Assembly (NCBI GenBank): GCA_964030475.1
Contig: CAXIPT010000009.1
Span: forward strand, 326,627-390,626
Length of the DNA stretch: 64,000 nucleotides
Source: Tethya wilhelma
Lineage: Eukaryota > Porifera > Demospongiae > Tethyida > Tethyidae
Reading direction: 5' to 3'
Of the stretch, positions 1 through 13,089 are shown piece after piece (positions within the stretch are counted from its first letter, which is position 1; each line of letters starts with the position of its first letter). The notes beneath the pieces were generated by a model. It was not told the DNA's origin. It was given only the letters and a program-made list of their open reading frames with translations, and did not search any database. The position numbers and the translations under genes are program-made.

Positions 1-78
<78 letters not shown>
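1..78. repeat. (AC)n microsatellite
   Basis: Uninterrupted AC dinucleotide repeat at the window edge. On the minus strand it reads GTGTGT and supplies the splice donor of the last visible Dishevelled exon (79-169). Confidence 0.98.
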
Positions 79-80
<2 letters not shown>

Positions 81-1053
81 TCGGTAGCTTCGGCACTCTG
101 TGTTTAGTCAGCACCTTCTTTCTCGGTCTCAAAGAAGTCAAAGTACTCGCTGATGTGGCACTTATACGACTAAAACGACAAATTTATACACACATCAAAA
201 CACAACAATGGTGTGTATAATTTTGAAATACAATTTAACTGTCATTGTACATGTATATAGCTCCAAATTTTCATGGTACAGTATTTTTGCAAATTTCGTG
301 GTTGGACCAAATATCGTGAAAATATTCTACATGAAAAATTAGAAAGCTGTATGTATGGGTGTTATAGATTATGATTCATGAAAATTACTTCTATAGAGCA
401 AAAAAAAGAGAGAGGTTTTTTAATGAACTTTTACTGACACGAAAATTTGGAGTTGTACATGCAGAAGCTGCATGTAACTGCAAAACTCAACTATTTCAAC
501 CCACTCCAGAATATATTCTAATTAGCACCCACCTAATAGTATCCTCCGTATCGTAGCATGACGCCGAATCTATATCTGTCGTGGCAGCAGTGATGTCCGT
601 GGCACTGTCTATCTCGGACATCGAGACGCCCGGAGGGAGATTGGTACGATGTTTGTGTCTGCCCGACCGATGGCCGTGTCTGTGGTGGCGATGATGACGC
701 CGGGAGGACTTGGACACTGGAAGTGAAACGTGTGTGTGTGTGTGGGTAATAGATGAGTGAATTAATGTGTATATGGGTACACCATGCTATATATTTAGCT
801 AGGCAGGTTTGCATGTAGTTGAGTGTGCAAAATATCTATTATATGCATGGGTAGCATTCGATCTGGTTTTTTTTGTGCGTGGTACAAAAAAGCTTAAAAT
901 ACTTTCGTTGTATTTTACATTAAGATGGTAAAGAAAAATAAAATGCATGGCACATTAATTTTGTATAATTATCTGATGCTAGTAGTGTGATTGAGTGAAG
1001 AGCTAACCTCCTGACATGATAGACACATCATCTTCTTCCTTTGCTCGTCTGAA

Positions 1054-1118
<65 letters not shown>

Positions 1119-4048
1119 AATACAATTGTGAATATTGTGTTTCATATAATACACTTTGTGAATGCTAGATCACATCAGAAAAGACCAACTGATTGTTATA
1201 CTCAAAGGAAGCACAATTGATCAATAGTCTACCAAACTAGACTTCACCCTTTTTCACAACAGCATCAGTGAAAATTAGGCACGAAAATCTTAACTGGTTC
1301 AGTCCAAACAACTTACACTGAATCCAAATCTCCCTTAGAGCCTCCAGCATCTGACCCTGATGCACTGCTGTCACCTGTGACCACCTGTGGGACATTGTGT
1401 GTGTGTGTGTGTGTTGGTTTGGGTAGTGTGAGTGCACACATGTGCAAGCAGCTATAGTGTGGAGTAGTGTGTAAAGTCAGACAGCAAGGTGTGAGAGACT
1501 GCTAATCATGCATTAGCACCACAATGTGCTAGCCACAGTGACAAAGCTAGGTGTGAAGTTGAAAGCATTATTGCAAGAATTTAATCTTGGCTTCAGCTTA
1601 GCAGGTCCTCCACAAAAAAGTATTAGATTAGGTAATGGAGTCATCTACACCTCAGTTCTCCCCTTGGTCTCAGTCTCTCCAAAGAGAGACTACTTCTCCC
1701 TAGCAATGATAGTCACAGCTCTAGTACAGTACTATTCTGTACACTTCACACACTCACCCAACAGACTACTCTCCCATTGGTGCTGGGAAGCAATGTCTCT
1801 TCATCTGCTATCTCTTCCTTCACAACACTGGAGAGAGAAGAGAGAAAGAAAAGAGAAAGAAAAGGGGGTTAATAAAATGCATGCTGATAGTGGATAAGTC
1901 ATGTTCATAATGAAGGCACCGATGGTGCACAAGCCTCGGCACACTAGTCACTATAGCACACCGTCATATGCATATACTGCACACTCTATAAAAGATTACA
2001 TGAGTGTATTAAGCCAACTATGTCGGGTTAGCCACATAACTCTGTAATGATACAGAGCAAGCAACTTGGCAACTGATGCATCATGGATACTTGCTCATCA
2101 TAATTCACTGTCCGAGCCTCATCTGAGCTGTTTCTCGGAATGTGTACTTGTAGCAAGTTAACCAGATGAGCTATACTTAGCAGCTATGCCATCCACTCAT
2201 AGATATTTATCTAAGATGCACTTGAATGAGCTGTTGTCAAATAGCAAGGTCTAGCTGGACTGACTACCAGTGAAAAATCAGTAGCCATGCAGCTTAGCTA
2301 GCAGGCCACACTGAAAAATTTATACATGCTAATACATTTATATGCTTACATAGCAAGCAGACTAACTTCTGGATGTCTTGCCTAGTACCACTGACCAACA
2401 GCAACATCACAGCATCTGAATTTCAACACTAATTCTAGAAAACGCACACCAGATTAATAGGCGTGGTCTCGAAGCTTAGAGCTCAAAAGAAGCACAAAAG
2501 GCTCAAATCTCAGTAACTACAGCGTTGTGGACACCAAAAAATAAACATCTACAAGATCATTCAGATTTATGAACGTAAGTACTATTAAATTTGTCGCTAG
2601 AGCTGCCTTTCTTGAGACTTCGATGGAACAGACAGACAGACAGACAGACAGACAAAACGACTACCGTAATCCTCTGCACGTGCTACGCACGTGCCGAGGC
2701 TTAATTATTAATTTTTGTTTGGTAGATATGTTGGACAGGAGCATTACTGTCAGTTGTACGTAGATTCTTAAGAAATGGCATTACAGCCTTGTTTACTTCA
2801 ACCATAAACATATCATTGCAGCTGCTACATATGTAGCTGGTTGCTAATGGCACTCATTACATAGTGCTAATAGACTTAATAAACAGAAATGACTTGTCTA
2901 TAGCCACAATTATCAAGCTCCCAGCCCAGGCATGCAACAGAACTTCCATCTATGGTACAACATGCTTCAATGTTTGCTTGTATATACGATGCTTCAACTT
3001 ATTTCATCAGACTAGGTGAACATTTGGACCGATTACAACAATCAACCTGCTCAAAATTAGTCTACTGAAGTAGATAGATTTACACTCATAATTTCTTGAC
3101 TGTTGCCAACAATGGAGAGATCTAAATCAAGGTCTCACTTACAGCCCAACCAGCACATAATTTTTTTTTAAATTTTGCACATATAGTGCAGGGATTACAA
3201 ATAGCTAAAAGCTAATACAAGTGCAAACCTTAAACCTCTTTAAAACATTGTCACAACAAGAGACATAAATGTGATTTGTGTTTTGTGTTTTGGTCACTAG
3301 AGTCATAATTGCCCGACGTCCACTACTTCAGACAGCCTGGCAAGCATGGGAGGTCGGGCCATTCCATTCTCTTTGTGATTATGGACTGCCTAATGACGTT
3401 ATGGCCACAATATGCATACTATGAACAACTTCCTATGAAACAGACAGACAGACAGCAGATCACGTACATGTATGCATACATCAAGATCCACTTTCATAAG
3501 CAAGCCAAGCTAATAGAACACACACACACACACTCCCTCTTAGTGAACCTTGACCCCAGCAACTCACCAACTCAGCATAGAGACACAACAACAGTCAAGT
3601 GTAAGCAAAGCCAAATGACACCTTCAAAACAGCTCCTCCACAATAACACACACCATGAGACATGCTTCAAACTACATCTTGAGCTCCATTCTTTAACTTT
3701 ATACATATTTGTCATAAAACAAGACCTTCAAAAAGAGAAAAGCTTTATTTTTCTTCCACTTGTCTGTGGAGGTTTTCGTTGCAAACCAACCATCATCAAA
3801 AGCTTCAATAATTCCTAGCAATGTCATGACGACAGGACACAATCAGCCTCCAGGAGTGGAGCCTACCTGCCAACATGCTACAAGAATTAGTCAGAGTCAA
3901 AAGGAGGCACGAAGCAAGAACTACAAAGGACAGACACAACAGTGCTACTAGAACACAAGGGACAAGGCTGTGTTGGTTTGGAAACAACAAAGTCCAATGC
4001 CAAATTATGCATTGATGTTAGTTATTGGTGGCTGGGGGTTGGGAGAGG

Positions 4049-4103
<55 letters not shown>

Positions 4104-4584
4104 GAAAATTATGATGAATTAGAGGGAGTAAGACAATGGCACAAAGAAATATGGCCGAGTTAGAACATAGATAGGAGGAATAACCATAAGTCGATCAATT
4201 TTTGTTTCAGGTTTCAACGTGAAACGTGACAAACTATTATACTTGCTTGTCGCTCGAAAAGCTCACCTGCAGATACCACTATAATACCTGTAGGTACACA
4301 GAGCACACACAAAGTGCTGCAGTGATGTAGGAGTGCCCACCACCGCCTGCTAATGACCTGGTCTGTGGTCAAAACCACCAACAGCACTGGTCAGTAATCA
4401 AACTTCAAAAGAGCCATCCTTTACAGACCACATACATAATGCTCTAATTATTTGTACACATGGTAGTTGCCAGGACAACCAGAAACCTCTGAATAGGACA
4501 GTTGTGTGTTATCAAAGGACCAACAGCTGCTAAAATTATTCAAAAAGCAAAATTAGATAGTCACATTGCACATAAAAGAGACAG

Positions 4585-4617
<33 letters not shown>

Positions 4618-5055
4618 TACTATATAGCTGTGTACGAAATCTTTGAGTGTGAATTATGAAACACAGTAGTTATGGTGGTTAGCTACGTCACTGAAAGGAA
4701 TGAAATCAAAAAGGATGTGCTCTAGTTCAGGTGTAGCTAGAAGGCATGTTGGTTTGTCGTTGCATGACTACTGGTGGAGGATGGACGCCATGTGTTGGGG
4801 TCATCGAGCCAGTTGGCTCGTTAAGATGTGAGCTACAAAAGAATGTCTCTTGACACAACTAGGAAACCACTTCAAACGCTAGAAGACGTGAGGTTGTGTA
4901 CTTCTCTCGTGAGTTGTTATTAGCAACGACATGTTTCGTTTGTTGAGTTGTTAGGCTAAGCGGAATTGACTGGGAAATCTTAACACTGCATAACATCGTC
5001 ATTATACAGGGACTGTTACATCAGAGATGTAGTTTTGAAGTAAGGACAGATTTTT

Positions 5056-5109
<54 letters not shown>

Positions 5110-5467
5110 ACTGTTTTGCATCACTAAAATTTTAAGTTTTTCATACAGGAACTTTCAGATTAATACACAGGTAATCCCCCTAATCACCTAGAAGAATCAG
5201 CTGAATAAACTATGAATAGCATTACAGGTAGCACATCAAAGGAAGGGACAACAATACTACTGTCAGCAACTCCAAGGCACCAGCAACAAACCATATCAAA
5301 CAGAACACCTCATACACACATAGGGAATACACCAAAAGGCATACACCTGCCAACTACAGAGAACTACAAAGCACACACACTCTGTAGTACTCTGTCAGCT
5401 GCTTTGTGTTACTGAATGATCTAATGCAGCTGTAGCAGTTTCTGGAAAACAATACTTATTATGTGGT

Positions 5468-5547
<80 letters not shown>

Positions 5548-7150
5548 NTATTTCTGTTTTTGTTAATAACTGTAAATGACTGTAAATTATCTGCGCATGT
5601 TCAGTATTTCCTTTGTGCCTTACTTTTGTTCTTTGTGGCACCCGCCGCCCTCGTGTATGTACACTATATTGTTATGTCACCTTTTTGCTTCTCGAGAATA
5701 ATGAGATTTTGATATTGTCTCTGGTCAAGCTAAATCAGGGGGTATACAAGTTACTACACTAATATTATTTTTTATGACATTATGCATGCATGTACACAAT
5801 TGTATAATATCAGTGCAGGCATTACCTCGTTCTCTTTAGCCTGCAGAAGTGTGGACCTAGTCACATCTAAATCTCTCTTAAATGGCACAGGAGGCATTGC
5901 TATTTTTGGATTCAATGGGCTTTAGCTATTGTTGAATAAATGAAATTGTGCAGCTAATAATAATTATATATACGTAATAAAAAAAAGTGTAAAAAATCAT
6001 CTTCTTTGGTTTTGTTCTTGATGGCTTGTTACCCTTTGTTTTCTGAGAATCTTCAAGTCCTTCAAAAATTACTGGATCTGTTTTCCCCCTATATTGAGCC
6101 ATAAGTGAAGTTCCTTTGTAGAGAGGTCAGACTTCTGAAGTGGTTGATTTATCTCCTCCTTGAAAAGGTCCTTCACTTTCACTGGAAGTTTCTTGTTGGT
6201 TTAAGCGCATTTAATTATGGCTTTAGCTAGAGCCGAGTGCTAGCTAAAGCTAGAAACTTAGTATTACATATAAATACACTAGCTATAGCTTTATAAGTAT
6301 TAAAATTGACTATACACTACAAAAAATAATGAATTTCCCATGAAGATTTCTAAATGAAATGTGAATGAAATATTAAATTTCACTATATTATGTTTACTGT
6401 GTTTCCAAAAATCAGAAATCTATAGATTTCCATACATATAAGGCACGGCAAATATCCACATCTTGAAAATCTATAAAGATTCTTCATGATTCAATGGATG
6501 GAAACCAATAATTAAACTCAGATTTCCAGGAAAGGATTTTAATCAGCTCCACAATGTTTCCTTTATTAATTTTCCAGAAACTCAGAAAATCAGAATACTT
6601 CAAAATGCAAATGATAAATGGGATCATAAATAGGAAATCAGATACACAATAAACAATGTCATGAAGCAAATGATAAATGCAATCAAATGATAAATGCAAT
6701 CAAATCAAATAAACAATGTCATAATATTGTCATGGGATAATAAACCAAAAGAAAGAAATCAAACAGTTAGTCATGATGAGGATTATAAATTTAAGTTGAG
6801 TCAAGAACTGAATTTAAGTCACTTAAATACCCAAACTGGAATAGAAGAGAGTGAGGGCTTACTCCTGTCAGAAGCCATCCCCTCCTGCCTTTGGAATGAC
6901 ATTCGCTTGCTCCTTTTAGTCTGGTTTTTCTCTATTTTTTTATCTAAGGCAGAAAATAAGTTGTTCACCTTGTCTGATCTCCATGGCAATGGTCGAATCA
7001 GAAAGCCAGATTCATCTTCTTGATCACTGTCACTGTCTTCACTGCTGATCATTTCGGGTACAAGAACAGAAGTCCACATGTCTTTTTGTTCCTGGGAAAT
7101 TGCTCAAGTTTTTGCGAGTGCAGTCTGTCTAGCCAAAAGTTTCTGTGTAT

Positions 7151-7202
<52 letters not shown>

Positions 7203-7265
7203 NAGCACTTGTTCTTCTCAATTTACCCTACTACACAGCTCCTACAAATTAGAGACACCAACCAT

Positions 7266-7307
<42 letters not shown>

Positions 7308-7472
7308 TCACCCTACATCGTCGTCGACTGATTTGAAGAAAAACTTGTGATACGTTCGATTCAGCTGTCCCTTGAAATCAGCTAGAGTCACTTTCTCTGG
7401 GCTCTGTGCTATCTTCATCAAATATGGTGTCTCCTCATCATCAATGTAGTATATTACTTTAGTTTCCTCCAT
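79..7472 (-). CDS. Dvl: Dishevelled, 5' part (DIX domain and basic linker)
   Basis: Cytoplasmic hub of Wnt signalling; its DIX domain polymerises. I built six exons from matching GT-AG borders and phases: 7312-7472, 1758-1827, 1317-1384, 1008-1048, 533-716 and 79-169. The gene runs off the left edge. Exon 1 opens [18 protein letters not shown] and continues with VTLADFK and FFFKS; exon 2 adds VVKEEI and NGRVVCW. Together these are the DIX domain, residues 1 to about 77, and align closely with vertebrate DVL. Later exons encode an acidic/serine stretch, a His/Arg-rich stretch ([10 protein letters not shown]) and DTEDTISRIS followed by basic RPRKK, as in the linker before the PDZ domain. PDZ and DEP domains lie outside the window. 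Intron 1 is 5.5 kb, far larger than its neighbours, and full of repeats. The start is the first ATG and opens the domain exactly as in the family. Identity is firm; the small exon borders are inferred. Confidence 0.9.
1828..6068. other. Dvl intron 1, repeat-rich part without a supported gene
   Basis: This stretch holds microsatellites ((GA)n at 4044-4100, (AT)n near 4586-4615, (GA)n at 5058-5107 and 5471-5547) and interspersed repeat fragments. Short ORFs exist, for example 3309-3818, but none shows a recognisable domain or consistent splice borders. An 'n' at 5548 ends a GA tract. Confidence 0.6.
2629..2654. repeat. (CAGA)n at the end of an interspersed repeat
   Basis: Tetranucleotide repeat preceded by GATGGAACAGA. 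A similar junction (ATGAAACAGACAGA) occurs near 3436-3454. This suggests two copies of a repeat family that ends in CAGA units, both inside Dvl intron 1. Confidence 0.55.
6069..7079 (-). pseudogene. ORF remnants of an unrecognised, possibly mobile, gene inside Dvl intron 1
   Basis: Two protein-like pieces lie on the minus strand. The segment 6819-7079 encodes an acidic run ([14 protein letters not shown]), then [17 protein letters not shown] and a Lys/Arg-rich tail. The segment 6069-6191 encodes [17 protein letters not shown] and [11 protein letters not shown] before a stop, and another frame continues with a Lys-rich stretch near 6000-6100. The pieces sit in different frames without clear splice sites, so decay is likely. 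I recall similar RPLPWRS segments in uncharacterised invertebrate proteins but cannot name the family. They do not belong to Dishevelled, because exon 1 splices in phase straight to the DIX exon at 1758-1827. Confidence 0.4.
7264..7304. repeat. (CA)n microsatellite next to the Dvl exon 1 donor
   Basis: CA repeat that begins within 10 bases of the exon 1 splice donor (exon edge at 7312). A GA tract ending in an 'n' (7168-7203) lies just beyond. Confidence 0.9.
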
Positions 7473-8175
7473 GGTGAGATACTGTTTTTGTTTCTTTCAA
7501 AATTTTAGTTCTTTGCAGTTTGGTAGCTCTTTCTATACACACAGAGAGCTGAGTATGTACTGTATTCAAGAAAGACGAGACGGCTTTTTGTTAATCAAGT
7601 CAGCTTCAAAGACAGGGTGTAGACAGCACACACAATGGAGTAAATGGTGCGGTCACTGTGGTACACAGCAAAGTGTTTGAAGTGCTTTATAGTCGGGCTA
7701 TGAATTCGATTTCACGGCTCTAGATATCGCAGAGCAAGTGAAACTTCTGATGGCGCTTCTGTTTCGAGATGTCGTCCTTCGCTGTGGTTGAAACACGCAG
7801 TTATCTTCTTTGAAAATTCAGTTCACACTTTTATACTAAAATAGATTTTCTTCGGTCTGAAAATACTTTTTATCCACTTGAGCGATATGATAAGAAATAC
7901 AATAGCTCCAGTGTTTATAACTATACTGCTACTCTATTTACATGCACTGCTTGCCTAGCCTAGCTAGCTCAGCTCTGAAGTAACACAACATGGATAATTT
8001 TGTCTTTTTGGGCTTTTTTGCCACAAATTACTACAGCTAGTTATTAAAACTACCTATCTAGTTATTAATTCAGTTATGCGCGGCGCCCACGTGCAAAGTG
8101 GCGGGAATCTTGAACTGCAATTGGTCAGGCAGCTGGCTTCAAAAAAATTTCAAGATTGTCTCTAAAACGTTTCTA
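7473..8175. promoter_or_regulatory. Divergent promoter region, Dvl / SIX6OS1-like
   Basis: About 700 bases separate the start codons of two genes on opposite strands. I see no convincing ORF here and no clear TATA box at a fixed distance. A bidirectional promoter is inferred from layout only. Confidence 0.4.
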
Positions 8176-11100
8176 ATGGCCTGTACAGACTCACCAAGGC
8201 AGTCAGGCTCAGGGCTAGACCACCTACTCAAAAATGCAGGTATCTTATTTATAAAGCTCTCAATAGGGGGCTGTTCTCTGTGTAGCAGTAAGATGGCTAT
8301 AAACTTACAAGCAGTGGGTGTCCACCTTTTTTTCCTTCAGAGTTTGAGAATGTTCAGCAAACAAAAGCAATTAAAACAGAAAGAGAAACAATTCAAGGTA
8401 AGAAGCTAACATTTACAACTAGAATATCCATTCTAATTCACAATGTCTCTCCTACCAACTAGCATATGAACATCAGCTGGAAGAAAAAGAACGTCAGACA
8501 GCTGAGCTGGAGCAGTCAATCGTTGACCTCGACGAGCAAGCCAAGAAGCTCCACAAACAGTTCACATTTAGTAGAGACAATTACGAAAGGTAAATCCATT
8601 AATCCCATAATATCATTCTTTCATATCATATTCATTTCACAGCTTGAGACGAACTTCAACAGTACTATCAGACCACGAGGAAGCATTGAAGAGAAAGCTG
8701 CATGCAACACAAAAAGAAGTGGAAGAAGAATGGTAAAATTATGTGTATGTTTTAAGATGGCTGTATTGTGTATCAGCAATACTCAGTATACAATACTTAG
8801 GCCCATTTGTACACGGATGGCGCAAAGTTTGCTGTTGGACTCCCTGTTGAATTGGCCATAGCAGCTAGCTCCTAAGTTTCTCTCTCTCCCTTTCTCACAG
8901 TTCTCAACAAGATATTGCATTGACCAAGTATGGGAATATCTGGTCCACCTATCAAGCCAAGTATGACAGCATGGAGAGGGTACAAGAGCTCAAACAAGAG
9001 CAGAACAAGATACAGCTGTTGGCTCAGAAAAGTAAGAAGTTGCAATAATTTAGTATAATTGTGTGAATTCAAGATCCTCCCTCTGACTGAGCTGACTAAA
9101 GTAAAATTGAATCATTGCCAAGAGTACCTTTATTCTAATACTTGGGGGCGAGAGCTGATAATATTTGCAAGGATGCTTTCAATTCTTATACTATATTATA
9201 CAGATGCTGAGTTGGATGCTCAGATTGGCAACCTAAAAGAAACATTGATGGTTTTGAAGTTGGAAAAAAGTATATATGTCATTCTCCTATAGTTACATTT
9301 CTTGAATTTTCTAATATTTTTACTGTAAAATCTTATCTCATGCTATTTAGGTGAAAGAACAACCATGACATCATGGGTTATTCAAATGTAAGTTGAATGC
9401 ATACTGTCATAAAATTATAAGATCTTAATAAATTATGTTAGACTCCTATTCATGTACAGTGCACAGCTGCATATGAAGAGAGACCAACACCTAAAGACCA
9501 TGAGGATGGAGTGTTCTCTTGCCAAGGACCTTCGAGTTGATTTGAAACGACTTCGAGAAAGAGTGACAGACGCTCAGACACAGCTCAAAGAATTGCAGCT
9601 AGCACAACAAGAGAGGCTGAGAGAACAGACAAATAAAACAGCGCCAAGATCTAACGTAAGTATTTTTGAATACATCAGATGTGCCTAAATAGTGTAATAA
9701 TAATAATATAGCAATAATTGTTCAATTTTGTGTGGCTTGTTTCAGGATGTGGAATTGATGGATACTCATNCATGCTATTTAGGTGAAAGAACAACCATGA
9801 CATCATGGGTTATTCAAATGTAAGTTGAACGCATACTGTCATAAAATTATAAGATCTTAATAAATTATGTTAGACTCCTATCCATCTACAGTGCACAGCT
9901 GCATATGGAGAGAGACCAACACCTAAAGACCATGAGGATGGAGTGTTCTCTTGCCAAGGACCTTCGAGTTGATTTGAAACGACTTCAAGAGAGAGTGACA
10001 GACGCTCAGACACAGCTCAAAGAATTGCAGCTAGCACAGCAAGAGAGGCTGAGAGAACAGACAAAAAAAACAGCACCAAGATCTAACGTAAGTATTTTTA
10101 AATACATCAGATGTGCCTAAATAGTGTAACAATAATATAGCAATAATTGTTCAATTTTGTGTGGCTTGTTTCAGGATATGGAATTGATGGATACTCATCC
10201 AAATGGTCCACCTGCCAATCCAGCTATCGCCAACCAACCCATGCACCAGCAACAAGAAGGCTTTATCGAAAATCGGGCCACTAATTCAAGTACGGTACAA
10301 TCTGGGAGAGAACCGACACGCCCTTTGGGTCAATTCATTGCACAAAGTTCCACACCTGTGGTATCACAACCTCAAAGGATAGCTGCATCTTTGTCGGGGA
10401 GCACTATCGCTAGTCCTAGCCTACGCTACAAGCTAACCATTCCAACCCTCAGCATCCCTTCACGAGCTAGTGTGACCAAGCCTTCATCATCTTCCATTGT
10501 AGCAACGAACGAGTCGGCATCATCAAAGGTGCCGCTACAGATTCCAACCGTTCAAAGATATGCTCCATACACCAGTGGTAGTGTATCCTCGCCACTCTCA
10601 GTAAGCACCGTTGCACTGAAGAATAGTACTACTGGTTCTAGACTGCCGTTGAAATCAACTAGCGTCTCGAGGCCCCAACTCACACTACATACTCCAACCA
10701 GACTATCCACATCTCTTAGTAATACCACAAGTACTCCCAACCCATCTAGAGGAGGGGCACACTCACTGCCCAAGTCAGTAACACCCTCCCTCTTACACAC
10801 ACCATTAGCTAAGTCCACCAGATCTGGAACACACATGGGACTAGCACTAGCAGATGGAAATCAAATCGAGCAGTCATTGCGTGACACACAGGAGCTAACA
10901 AAACCGAGTGACACTGCTCAATCTACCGCAGCAACAGGTATCAATCTAAGTGATTGTGCTGCTCTAGTAAACACCACTACTTTGGAAAGTCCAAGGAACA
11001 GCAACTCTCCAAAAGACTCTTCTTTGAACGTTGTTGAAGGATCATCATCTCGAGACCAGACAGAGCCAGTACTGGGTGGTGGTGATGTAATGGAGACTGA

Positions 11101-12248
11101 AAGGACTCCCATTGTTGAAACTAATGTCATTTCTTCCAAACAGCAGAAACAGCAACCAGAATCGTTTGGACGATCGAGGAGAAACGAAACTGGAATTAAT
11201 ATACATGTAAGTGAAATTCCCACCTCTGCTGTTAGAGTTCAATCTCACCCTGCTGATCGTCCTATGGATCTCAATATAACAACCGAGCCTGGCAGTAATG
11301 GAAGCATTGGCAGTCACAATGGTGCTCAAACTCAACAGCAACACAAAGAGATGGAACAGGAGATGTCAAACAACACACTCCCTCTTCAAAATACCCCCCA
11401 CAATCATACAAACACCAGCAATAGTACGATGGTGGACAATGCACAAGCTAGTCTGTATGCTATTGAGCCTACTTCGAGTGCTAGCATCGGAGATGGCGGA
11501 TATGATGGGCAGCCACAGCAGCAGCAGCAGCAGTATGGAGGGGAGGCCAGTAGGGAGAGTGATGGGGGGAACGACTTGTTTCAAACACAGACAGCATTCA
11601 CTGGGGATCAGATGATGGTAAGACAGGATAAAGTATTATCAATAGAGCTGCCCAGAAATATGCATTCTTTTCGGACCAAATTTCGGTTAATTCTACTAAC
11701 TATTGTGAATTATTTTCTTACATAACACCAATATCATAATACTATATGTTCCAATTTACTATAGACACTTGCCTGAGCAGGCATTGGGAGGGTTCCTTTA
11801 GGTTTGGGATTGTTTGTAAAGATTAGACCATTTTGAATTTTCACGTACAGTTTCCAGTTGGTGACGGAATGCAGTTCTATGCCGCAGCAGGCAACGAAGC
11901 AAGCTATGGTATGTTATATAATGTGTACTACATCACATTTCAATTTCAGTATTTGATGTGCCCACATGCACCTCTATGTGAATCATTAGGTGGGGATTTC
12001 TTTAGCTTTGGTGGCAACGACCAAGCTGTAAGCTCAGGATTCTCATTTGGCACTCCTTCCAGTACCCCCACACAAGGAGATAACACTGGTGAGATGGTAG
12101 CAATAATTCCACTGAGACTACTTTGAAACTTGATCGGCAAGGCTAAAAGCTTTGTGTTTTAATGTGTGTTATTGTAGGCTTTGCTTTCTCATTTGGAGGG
12201 AGTGCTACCCCAGAATCTGGCAGCGGTTCTTCCTTCTTCAGCTTCTGA
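8176..12248 (+). CDS. SIX6OS1: SIX6OS1/C14orf39-like synaptonemal complex protein
   Basis: The vertebrate protein is a central-element component of the meiotic synaptonemal complex. Exons: 8176-8239, 8341-8397, 8463-8589, 8643-8732, 8901-9031, 9204-9269, 9351-9387, 9460-9655, then 10175-11617, 11851-11908, 11990-12088 and 12178-12248, all phase-consistent. Counting the duplicated block once gives about 812 aa. The N-terminal ~250 residues are coiled coil; ALTKYGNIWSTYQAKY and TMTSWVIQIAQ recall the vertebrate QYKEVLKQYQLKY and SLTKWTLNIVN segments. A long Ser/Thr/Pro-rich disordered region follows (exon 10175-11617). The C-terminus carries repeated Phe/Gly-Phe motifs (FFSFGG, GFSFGT, FAFSFGG, SSFFSF), as does the vertebrate tail. 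I recognise this from remembered sequence similarity; a generic coiled-coil protein with an FG tail is the alternative. Confidence 0.62.
9339..10198 (+). repeat. Near-identical tandem block joined by an 'n'
   Basis: Bases 9339-9769 and 9771-10198 are the same ~430-bp segment with a few substitutions and small indels. It contains two exons (9351-9387 and 9460-9655; again at 9783-9819 and 9892-10087) and the first codons of the next exon. The single 'n' at 9770 sits exactly at the join, and the copies overlap there, which points to two alleles placed side by side. A true duplication would repeat about 78 codons of coiled coil. Confidence 0.85.
11767..11821 (+). repeat. 55-bp repeat, inverted copy at 15061-15115
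   Basis: Starts ACTTGCCTGAGCAGG and ends GATTGTTTGTAAAG. The same 55 bases occur in perfect reverse complement at 15061-15115. A partial, diverged copy lies at about 54692-54726. It is in an intron of the SIX6OS1-like gene. Confidence 0.85.
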
Positions 12249-12859
12249 TGACCACCAACACACTACTAGCCAGCACAATGTCAGTATGGATAAACAAGCA
12301 ATTGCAAGTAGCATCAACTTTTATCATGAGCATCATATAATACCATTGAGCCAATGTATCCCATCTTTAAACCAGCACGCAATTAACTATATCCAATAAC
12401 AGTTACATACTTTATGCTCTTGAATAAACGTTCATTAACAAACAGCTGTAGTCATGAGATAAATGTAGTGATATCATTGTGCTTTCAAGAATGTGTATAT
12501 ATGTATGTATGTATGTATGTATGTACTCACAAAACTTGAGTATAAATTAATACAACAAATCACAAAATAACGAAAAAAGTTTTTATTTTTAATGATAATT
12601 TACTATCAATTGGCAAGCCAAGAGGTATTGAGGAAAAACAAAAACAAAAACAAACAAACAACAACAACAACAACAACAACAAAAACACAAGAAAAAACTG
12701 GATCTACTGAAAGATACAACAACCACAGTAAGAGCTTTCAATCAGCACACACAGTACAAACATTCACTACATAAATAAATGTGACAGTACGTCCTATTCT
12801 GTATGTATCATCACTGACTGTTTATACAACATTGAACCGTTACAATACCATCTGTTTGT
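12249..12859. other. Convergent 3' intergenic region
   Basis: Lies between the stops of the SIX6OS1-like gene (+) and Mind bomb (-). It holds an AATAAA at 12423-12428, about 175 bases after the plus-strand stop, a (GTAT)n tract near 12496-12522 and A-rich (AAC)n sequence near 12650-12690. No gene seen. Confidence 0.6.
12423..12428 (+). terminator. Probable poly(A) signal of the SIX6OS1-like gene
   Basis: Canonical AATAAA located 175 bases beyond the stop codon, on the coding strand of the upstream gene. Confidence 0.45.
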
Positions 12860-13047
12860 TCATTGAAACAGACGGATTCTGTGTGTGACAAACTTCCTAC
12901 AAACAGGACAGTGATCCACTCTTTGTGCACACTCCCAGCACAATTGATGGCCACAGAGAAGAGCAGTGTTTCTAGGCTCAGTGAGACATATCGAACACGT
13001 TTGCTCTTGTTGAGTTGGAGCTACAGCAGTAGCTTGAGGCTCAGGTG

Positions 13048-13089
<42 letters not shown>

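Noticed and set aside
81..169. Reading of exon 79-169 as a C-terminal exon ending ETEKEGAD and a stop
   Set aside because: That frame does not match the phase of the upstream exon; the phase-matched frame stays open to a GTGTGT donor and fits the Dishevelled linker.
3760..3990. Possible minus-strand exon with [17 protein letters not shown]
   Set aside because: It lacks a clear donor and does not fit the Dishevelled phase or sequence; no partner exon was found.
5461..5712. ORFs through the (GA)n tract, both strands
   Set aside because: The open frame comes from a dinucleotide repeat (RERERE/SLSLSL) and has no protein-like sequence beyond it.
10552..11584. Minus-strand ORFs opposite the long SIX6OS1-like exon
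   Set aside because: Antisense shadows; the plus frame is open for 481 codons with good borders at both ends.
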